Position numbers and translations under genes: made by a program
Part shown: positions 59,955 to 64,000 of the stretch, piece by piece
How the letters are laid out: the number at the start of each line of letters is the position of its first letter
Position numbering within the stretch: the first letter of the stretch is position 1
IMG/VR virus record: IMGVR_UViG_3300046170_000478
Location: 30,028 to 94,027 of that record
From: a virus
Length of the DNA stretch: 64,000 nt
Strand: one strand, 5' to 3'
The notes under the pieces: generated by a model
The model's database searches: none
Told to the model about the DNA's origin: nothing
Seen by the model: only the letters and a program-made list of their open reading frames with translations

Positions 59955-60142
59955 TTCTTCTTTTTTAGTATAAGGTTTTTCAGTTTAGTGAGATTCCCCG
60001 TCAACTTCCCTAACAACCTCCCCAGCTTACTATTTTCAGGCACAATGTAGGAAAGCGTCCCCAATAAACCCAAGATAGAAATAATAAACTCAGGCATTGA
60101 CCCCATATAAGGAGCGAGTATTTTTTCAAATAAATCTTCCAT
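59951..60142 (-). CDS. Small membrane protein
   Basis: A 63-residue protein with one hydrophobic segment (residues about 16-34, F-I-I-S-I-L-G-L-L-G-T-L-S-Y-I-V) and a Lys-rich C-terminal tail. It lies between the acidic-repeat protein and the PEP-CTERM protein and overlaps the latter by ATGA. It could be a holin-like or anchoring protein, but the lysis holin is more likely the gene at 61409. Confidence 0.55.
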   Translation of the reverse strand: MEDLFEKILAPYMGSMPEFIISILGLLGTLSYIVPENSKLGRLLGKLTGNLTKLKNLILKKKK

Positions 60143-60147
60143 AATAA

Positions 60148-61362
60148 CTATTTTCTTATCATGTTGGGGAGTTTAATCACATCAGGGACTTGAGTGACTT
60201 GATCATCTTCTTCTAGTTCAAATGTTTCTTCTGAATTCTCAATATCTGTTTTTTCTTTTTCGCCCTCTTCAGACTGTTCTTCAGGCTCCTCTTTTTCTTC
60301 AGGCTCACCCTCTTCAGATTCTTCCTCCACTTCTTCTCCCTCTTCTTCTTCTTCGGATTCCTCCTCTTCGGATTCCTCCTCTTCGGATTCCTCCTCTTCA
60401 GCCTCTTCGGATTCCTCCTCTTCGGATTCCTCTTCTTCAGCCTCTTCGGATTCCTCTTCGGATTCCTCTTCGGATTCTTCTGTTTCCTCTCCTTCAGCCT
60501 CTTCCTCTGCTCCTTCTTCAGTTTCTACAGAATCCTCTTCTTTGACAGCTTCTCCTTCGCCTTCTTCATTATTTTCTTCTGTAGGCTCACCCTCATTTCC
60601 TTCGGCCTCGTCAGACGCTTCGCCTTCCCCCTCTTCACCACTAGATCCTTCACCTTCTCCTTCTTCGCCTCCTTCGTAACCTTCTTCAGATGTGCCGACA
60701 ACATCTCCATAACCTTTTTCAGCGTATTCTACAATTGACTCGGTAACGCCACCAAAAGGCTGAAACCCAATTGTCGTTTCAGTAAAATCATTTAAATTAG
60801 AAAATATCTGGTGTTCTTGCTCTGCCACAACAGCTATTTCAGTACCTTTTTCTTTTGTTGTTTTGGCTTGGAAGTAAGCTCCACTACCTATGGACATAGT
60901 TCCAGCGACCCCAATTGTTCCTACTTTTTGAACTGTCTCTTGGACAAAAGCGCTTAAACCAGTAGCGGCACTTGCTGTTTGGGTTGTCGCTCCAGCAGCG
61001 GCTGCAGCAGCAGTACCTTTTGCAGCTTTTTCTAAAATATCTTTATTTTTTTCAGCTATCTCAGACAACTTATCCATAGTAGAAGTCTCAGGGGTTTCAG
61101 CCTTCACTTCCTGACCTTTATTTTTTTCAACTTTAACTTCTTCTCCCTCAATCTCTTCTTCTAAGGACTCTTCTTCCACCTCATTGCCACATTCTTCACA
61201 GACACAAGGGCTTTGTTCCAAATGTTTAATTCTCTGTAATAAAGCCCATGCTGTTTCTCTTGCATGGCGGTCTAAATCAGAGATGATGTCGCTATCATCT
61301 GGATTGCAGTATTTTTTTGCGAAAGCTTCTGCTTCCGCAAGATCTTTGCGATGTTCCCCCAT
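60148..61362 (-). CDS. Acidic Glu/Ser repeat protein with zinc knuckle
   Basis: A 404-residue protein. The N-terminal part has C-V-C-E-E-C-G near 53-59, a possible zinc knuckle. A region of Ala/Gly/Thr with weak hydrophobic patches follows (about 110-165). Then comes a very long Glu/Ser/Gly tract (about 230-385) with E-E-S-E repeats and near-total lack of hydrophobics, an intrinsically disordered acidic tail. It heads the minus-strand cargo cassette and has GTGTAT 10 nt before its ATG. The function is unknown; DNA mimicry or surface exposure are guesses. Confidence 0.65.
   Translation of the reverse strand: MGEHRKDLAEAEAFAKKYCNPDDSDIISDLDRHARETAWALLQRIKHLEQSPCVCEECGNEVEEESLEEEIEGEEVKVEKNKGQEVKAETPETSTMDKLSEIAEKNKDILEKAAKGTAAAAAAGATTQTASAATGLSAFVQETVQKVGTIGVAGTMSIGSGAYFQAKTTKEKGTEIAVVAEQEHQIFSNLNDFTETTIGFQPFGGVTESIVEYAEKGYGDVVGTSEEGYEGGEEGEGEGSSGEEGEGEASDEAEGNEGEPTEENNEEGEGEAVKEEDSVETEEGAEEEAEGEETEESEEESEEESEEAEEEESEEEESEEAEEEESEEEESEEEESEEEEEGEEVEEESEEGEPEEKEEPEEQSEEGEKEKTDIENSEETFELEEDDQVTQVPDVIKLPNMIRK
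60352..60480. repeat. Tandem 15-bp repeats in the acidic tail gene
   Basis: TTCGGATTCCTCCTC occurs three times head to tail (60352-60396) and continues in altered copies to about 60480. They encode the E-E-S-E tract on the minus strand. The repeat is prone to slippage, so copy number may vary between strains. Confidence 0.8.
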
Positions 61363-61372
61363 TTAATAATTC

Positions 61373-61378
61373 ATACAC
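61373..61378 (-). promoter_or_regulatory. GTGTAT motif before the acidic repeat gene
   Basis: On the minus strand GTGTAT ends 10 nt before the ATG at 61362. It lies beside the plus-strand GTGTAA at 61393 in the same divergent gap, so both directions carry the motif. Confidence 0.5.
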
Positions 61379-61392
61379 ATATTTCTTTTTTT

Positions 61393-61409
61393 GTGTAAGT
61401 TAATTTACA
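61393..61409 (+). promoter_or_regulatory. GTGTAA dyad before holin gene
   Basis: GTGTAA (61393-61398) pairs with TTTACA across a short spacer, ending on the A of ATG 61409. The spacing shows that the holin begins at 61409, not at the in-frame TTG at 61391. Confidence 0.55.
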
Positions 61410-61723
61410 TGGACCTAAAAAATCTAATGAGAGAATTTATGGATGGCGGATGGGTTATTCCAATAATTGGGGCTGCGGGTATGATAGCTAGGATGCTAAA
61501 CTCCAAAGTAGAATACTGTTGGAAGGAATTCGCAAAAAACGTTAGTTCTGCAGCAATACTCTCTATGATTTTATGGTTTATTTTGCATGATGCTCCCATA
61601 AGTGATTTAGTTAAAGCTGTTTCTTATGGTGTTGTTGGTGTAATTAGTCCTGAAATCATTAATGGTCTTATTGCATTAGCAAAAAAATATGCGAAAAACC
61701 CTGAAAAAATCATTAAAAAATAA
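61409..61723 (+). CDS. Holin candidate
   Basis: A 104-residue membrane protein. Two or three hydrophobic helices are visible (V-I-P-I-I-G-A-A-G-M-I-A near 15-27; A-A-I-L-S-M-I-L-W-F-I-L near 48-59; G-V-V-G-V-I-S near 74) separated by charged loops and followed by a Lys-rich tail. The endolysin gene follows at once. It probably forms holes in the inner membrane and times lysis. Confidence 0.7.
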   Translation: MDLKNLMREFMDGGWVIPIIGAAGMIARMLNSKVEYCWKEFAKNVSSAAILSMILWFILHDAPISDLVKAVSYGVVGVISPEIINGLIALAKKYAKNPEKIIKK

Positions 61724-61728
61724 TTAAA

Positions 61729-62349
61729 ATGGACTTTAAATCAAAAAAAGAAGTTGTTAAAACTGTTCAAAAATTACTTGAGATTTCTGCTGACGGAGCA
61801 GATGGTCCAGTTACTTGGAATGCTATATTGGCGAAGTTATCTACAGACGAAACAGAAGTTTCTGGGAGTAGTGTTTCAGAAAAAATGGTTAACCTAGCTC
61901 GTGGAGAAATTGGGGTATCAGAAGTTGACGGAAGTAACTGTGGACCAAGGGTGGATGTATACAAAGCTGCAACTTGGTTAGATCCTGATAAGGGTTGGCC
62001 TTGGTGTGCAGCCTTTATCTGTTGGTTAGTTAGAGAAGCCATAGAAGGAGAGGATATTTCCTTCAAAAGACCTCAAACAGCAGGAGCTTGGGACTTTGAA
62101 AATTGGGCTAGGAAACAAGTTTCAAAAGGAGTCGAGTTGCGGAAGCCTACAAATGAAGATATTAAAGCTGGAGATATAGTTGTTTTCACTTTTTCTCATA
62201 TTGGGTTAGCAGTTAAAGATATTGATTCCAGTGGTTATGTTACCACGATTGAGGGAAATACTAATGGAGCTGGCAGCAGAGAAGGAGGCTCTGTTTTGGA
62301 GAAGAAACGTCATGTTTCTTGTATTCGGAGTAGAATTAGGATTATCTAA
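61729..62349 (+). CDS. CHAP-domain endolysin
   Basis: A 206-residue protein. Residues 1-40 look like a short peptidoglycan-binding repeat (V-K-T-V-Q-K-L-L, D-G-P-V-T-W-N). The CHAP catalytic domain has Cys in P-W-C-A-A-F-I-C-W near 91-99, His in S-H-I-G-L-A-V near 156 and E-G-N-T-N near 175. It cuts the peptide part of peptidoglycan at lysis. It starts 6 nt after the holin stop. Confidence 0.88.
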   Translation: MDFKSKKEVVKTVQKLLEISADGADGPVTWNAILAKLSTDETEVSGSSVSEKMVNLARGEIGVSEVDGSNCGPRVDVYKAATWLDPDKGWPWCAAFICWLVREAIEGEDISFKRPQTAGAWDFENWARKQVSKGVELRKPTNEDIKAGDIVVFTFSHIGLAVKDIDSSGYVTTIEGNTNGAGSREGGSVLEKKRHVSCIRSRIRII

Positions 62350-62366
62350 TAGAATTCCATTATCTC

Positions 62367-62385
62367 CTGTAATATAATGTTACAG
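62367..62385 (+). promoter_or_regulatory. CTGTAA-TATAATG-TTACAG dyad abutting ATG
   Basis: CTGTAA (62367-62372) and TTACAG (62380-62385) form a perfect inverted repeat; the ATG follows at once at 62386. A TATAAT lies between the arms. It is a close relative of the TGTAA...TTACA dyads. Confidence 0.5.
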
Positions 62386-62679
62386 ATGCAGAAAACTAAA
62401 ATCAAAGTCAGCAGGTATGACATCTTTGATTATGTCATAGGCATTTCTAATTTTGATCCTATAGAGAAGTGTATTGATCCAATACGTTATGAAGTCTTTG
62501 AGACTTTTATCTTTGATAATAAAAAAAAAGAAGATCTCCCTCAGGGTAAGGTTTTTTGCAAATTTGAAAAAGAGTTAATAAAACTAAAGACATTTTCCAG
62601 AAAAATGGATAATTCTGAGATTGATCGTATTAGTATAGAATTAGAGGAAATTGCTCCGATATTTGTCGATCTATTATAA
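62386..62679 (+). CDS. Small unknown protein
   Basis: A 97-residue protein from ATG 62386; an upstream ATG at 62377 lies inside the dyad and is less likely. It has basic N-terminal strands (I-K-V-S-R-Y-D-I-F-D-Y-V-I-G) and an acidic C-terminal helix. It ends in TAATG overlap with the GT9 gene. There is no known family. Confidence 0.5.
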   Translation: MQKTKIKVSRYDIFDYVIGISNFDPIEKCIDPIRYEVFETFIFDNKKKEDLPQGKVFCKFEKELIKLKTFSRKMDNSEIDRISIELEEIAPIFVDLL

Positions 62680-63572
62680 TGAAGGGGGATATATTTATAG
62701 ATATCGATTACCATGGAGTGGGAGATAGAATTCAAATGTCTTCAGTGCCAGAGGCTATTTATAGATGGTATGGTAAAAAAGTCGTTGACATAAAGAAATC
62801 TTGGGTCTTTGATCATAATCCATACGTTATTAGAAGAGAAGATCACAGCGACGACCTTCAAATAAAATTTGATAACGAAGGATTTCATTGCCTTTACTGC
62901 GATGAGGTGGATTGGATAAATCCTGAAATAAAGGGGGTAACAAATCTACATAGAACACTTGATAAAAATGTTCAAATACTTATCCATAGCTTGTGTCCCC
63001 CTTACGCTGATCATCAGATAGCTAGCAGTAGGAGTACGTGGATTTTTCAAAGACTATGTATCAACGCTAATCAAAACCCTAAATTAAATATTCCTAGAGG
63101 ATCAAGGTTATACAAATATGAAGATCCTAGTGAGGTTAATAAAGATCAAATATCAATTCATGTCGGGCCTAGTAAAAGCACTGGCCAATTTATCCCCGAT
63201 CATGTTTTAGATATGATAAAGAAAAGATATTCCAATTACAAGATAATTCAAATTGGGAGTTCTAGCGACCACTATTCTCCATTTATTGATAAAAGAGGTC
63301 TTGATATTTGGGATTCTGTTGAAATTATCGCTAAAAGCTCAATTTTTATTGGCATAAACAGTGGACCGATGAATATTGCGAATTGTTATCCGCATATAAA
63401 TAAGAAAGTTATTTTTAATACTGATTTAGATTGGATGGAGAAAGAGATTCAAAGATTTGAGCCTTTGAATGCAAGAGTCAATGCATCTTTCGGATGGGTC
63501 GATTTCGGATGGCAGTACTTTACTACTAAAGAGCATGATATGGGCAGGATGTACTCTTATAACAGAATATAA
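62679..63572 (+). CDS. GT9-like glycosyltransferase
   Basis: A 297-residue protein. The C-terminal Rossmann lobe shows the GT9 donor site: I-S-I-H-V-G-P-S-K-S-T near 155, I-I-Q-I-G-S near 186 and I-G-I-N-S-G-P-M-N-I-A near 225. Strands near the N-terminus (D-I-F-I-D-I-D-Y-H-G-V-G-D) form the first lobe with G-V-G-D in place of the usual G-x-G-D. It probably transfers a heptose or similar sugar. HldD elsewhere in the window could supply the donor. Confidence 0.65.
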   Translation: MKGDIFIDIDYHGVGDRIQMSSVPEAIYRWYGKKVVDIKKSWVFDHNPYVIRREDHSDDLQIKFDNEGFHCLYCDEVDWINPEIKGVTNLHRTLDKNVQILIHSLCPPYADHQIASSRSTWIFQRLCINANQNPKLNIPRGSRLYKYEDPSEVNKDQISIHVGPSKSTGQFIPDHVLDMIKKRYSNYKIIQIGSSSDHYSPFIDKRGLDIWDSVEIIAKSSIFIGINSGPMNIANCYPHINKKVIFNTDLDWMEKEIQRFEPLNARVNASFGWVDFGWQYFTTKEHDMGRMYSYNRI

Positions 63573-63594
63573 ATTTTCCGTTATATTCCTAACG

Positions 63595-63619
63595 GTGTAA
63601 TATATTTATATAACAACAC
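63595..63619 (+). promoter_or_regulatory. GTGTAA motif before the small membrane gene
   Basis: GTGTAA (63595-63600) lies 25 nt before ATG 63626. GTGT pairs with ACAC at 63616-63619, and GTTATAT...ATATAAC flanks the motif. Confidence 0.4.
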
Positions 63620-63625
63620 AAAATT

Positions 63626-63817
63626 ATGGACTCTATTCTTCAATTATTTCAAGATAACCCTTGGTTCGGCGTAGTTACAGCTTTTGTCGCTTTTGCTTCC
63701 GCTCTCGCTGCAGCTACCCCCACTCCTCGAGAAGGGACTTTTTTATCTAAGGTATACAAGGCAATTGATTGGGGCTGCGTTAAATATCGGCAAAGCCAAG
63801 CAGAAATGATTGGTTGA
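63626..63817 (+). CDS. Small membrane protein
   Basis: A 63-residue protein with one hydrophobic helix (V-V-T-A-F-V-A-F-A-S-A-L-A-A-A) and a conserved-looking T-P-T-P-R-E-G-T tail region, then V-Y-K-A-I-D. Similar short proteins are common in phages near lysis genes; it may be a holin-associated or host-takeover peptide. Its function is unknown. Confidence 0.55.
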   Translation: MDSILQLFQDNPWFGVVTAFVAFASALAAATPTPREGTFLSKVYKAIDWGCVKYRQSQAEMIG

Positions 63818-63825
63818 AATAACCC

Positions 63826-63853
63826 TTGAATAATCATCTCAACAGGCTATAAT
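63826..63853 (+). promoter_or_regulatory. Sigma-70-type promoter inside a hairpin
   Basis: TTGAAT (63826-63831), 16 bp, TATAAT (63848-63853) form a good housekeeping promoter. The predicted RNA start is at or near ATG 63861, so transcripts would be leaderless. The -10 overlaps the left arm of the terminator hairpin at 63841. Confidence 0.55.
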
Positions 63854-63882
63854 ACTCTCAATGAGTGTTAAGCCTGTTTTTT
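63841..63882 (+). terminator. 16-bp hairpin with T-run across a start codon
   Basis: The arm 63841-63857 pairs with 63863-63878 (one bulged A, one wobble, loop TCAAT) and is followed by a T-run to 63882. The cupin ATG (63861-63863) spans the loop and the first base of the right arm. Upstream RNA should stop here. RNA started from the internal promoter lacks the left arm and would escape. Confidence 0.7.
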
Positions 63883-64000
63883 CTAGACTTGAAGTTCACC
63901 CTAAAGGATGGGGAGATGAGCTTTGGATTATTAATAACGAGAGATATTGCGGTAAAATTTTGCGCTTTAATAAGGGGGCGAGTTTTTCAATGCACTATCA
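63861..64000 (+). CDS. Cupin-like protein, partial
   Basis: At least 46 residues are visible before the window ends. It starts M-S-V-K-P-V-F-S-R-L, then W-G-D-E-L-W-I-I-N-N-E-R-Y-C-G-K and F-N-K-G-A-S-F-S-M-H-Y. The G-K-I-L-x-F-x-K-G-x-x-x-S-x-H-Y pattern is that of small cupin or mannose-6-phosphate isomerase type II proteins, which bind metal with the following His. It may supply mannose for the gmd pathway. The start ATG is inside a hairpin. Confidence 0.65.
   Translation, partial: MSVKPVFSRLEVHPKGWGDELWIINNERYCGKILRFNKGASFSMHY

Noticed and set aside
59951-60142. This small membrane protein as the phage holin
   Set aside because: It is in the opposite-strand cargo cassette, while the 61409 membrane protein directly precedes the endolysin.
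60352-60480. Possible CRISPR array
   Set aside because: The repeats are contiguous 15-bp units inside a coding frame with no spacers and no cas genes.
60222-60545. Plus-strand Leu/Pro-rich open frame over the acidic repeats
   Set aside because: It mirrors the 15-bp repeats of the minus-strand gene; its sequence is pure repeat translation with no start signal.
61391-61408. TTG start for the holin
   Set aside because: The extra residues would be encoded by the dyad motif; ATG 61409 directly follows it.

Overview
The window is a gene-dense stretch of a tailed double-stranded DNA phage (Caudoviricetes). It runs from the packaging genes through head, tail, metabolic, replication and lysis genes. 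There is no tRNA, rRNA, integrase, transposase or CRISPR array. A 1620-residue tape-measure protein, two related tail-tube-like proteins and no visible sheath protein point to a long-tailed siphovirus (inference; about 240 nm at 0.15 nm per residue). The host should be Gram-negative: the phage carries an ADP-heptose epimerase (HldD), heptosyltransferase-family (GT9) proteins, an Rz1-like lipoprotein and, unusually, a secreted protein with a PEP-CTERM (exosortase) sorting signal. PEP-CTERM proteins occur in Verrucomicrobiota, Planctomycetota, Cyanobacteria and some Proteobacteria, so a marine verrucomicrobial host is a reasonable but unproven guess.

Layout. 1-3405: partial coiled-coil gene, zinc-finger/ERCC4-type nuclease, large terminase. 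3449-8713: portal, protease-scaffold, small head protein, major capsid protein. 8803-11688: neck and connector genes, one of them apparently frameshifted. 11736-28828: tail tube genes, tail-assembly genes, tape measure, distal tail proteins and hub. 28823-32984 (minus): SSB-like protein, two glycosyltransferase genes that share one split GT9 domain, and a conserved unknown. 33023-33859: appendage protein. 33856-36218 (minus): FmdB-like protein, Hsp20, glycosyltransferase, sigma factor. 36219-36469: divergent control region. 36470-39085: class I ribonucleotide reductase. 39124-44264: small ORF, then four glycosyltransferase-like genes, an FkbM methyltransferase and GDP-mannose dehydratase. 44268-56290: replication and recombination block (RecA/UvsX-like recombinase, Vsr-like nuclease, DnaB-like helicase, primase, RecB-like nuclease, a three-gene DNA polymerase III and a double-AAA Clp ATPase). 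56287-58500: small genes, hldD and a lysis pair nested in two frames. 58547-59044: small genes. 59124-61362 (minus): a three-gene cargo cassette with the PEP-CTERM protein. 61409-62349: holin and CHAP endolysin. 62386-64000: a GT9 protein, a small membrane protein and the start of a cupin gene.

How it works together. Genes are packed with ATGA or TAATG overlaps and mostly lack a clear Shine-Dalgarno sequence. At many real gaps a short motif, GTGTAA (often one arm of a TGTAA...TTACA dyad), ends about 8-10 nt before the start codon. Taken with a phage-encoded sigma-70-like factor, this suggests a phage-specific promoter class that yields leaderless or nearly leaderless mRNAs. That motif, the split PolIII with a degenerate PHP subunit, the Clp ATPase and the PEP-CTERM cargo cassette are the most unusual content. 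The glycan genes form a dispersed programme, probably for surface polysaccharide or virion glycan modification. All intergenic stretches are shorter than 300 bases. The largest, 36219-36469, holds promoters, an inverted repeat and hairpins.
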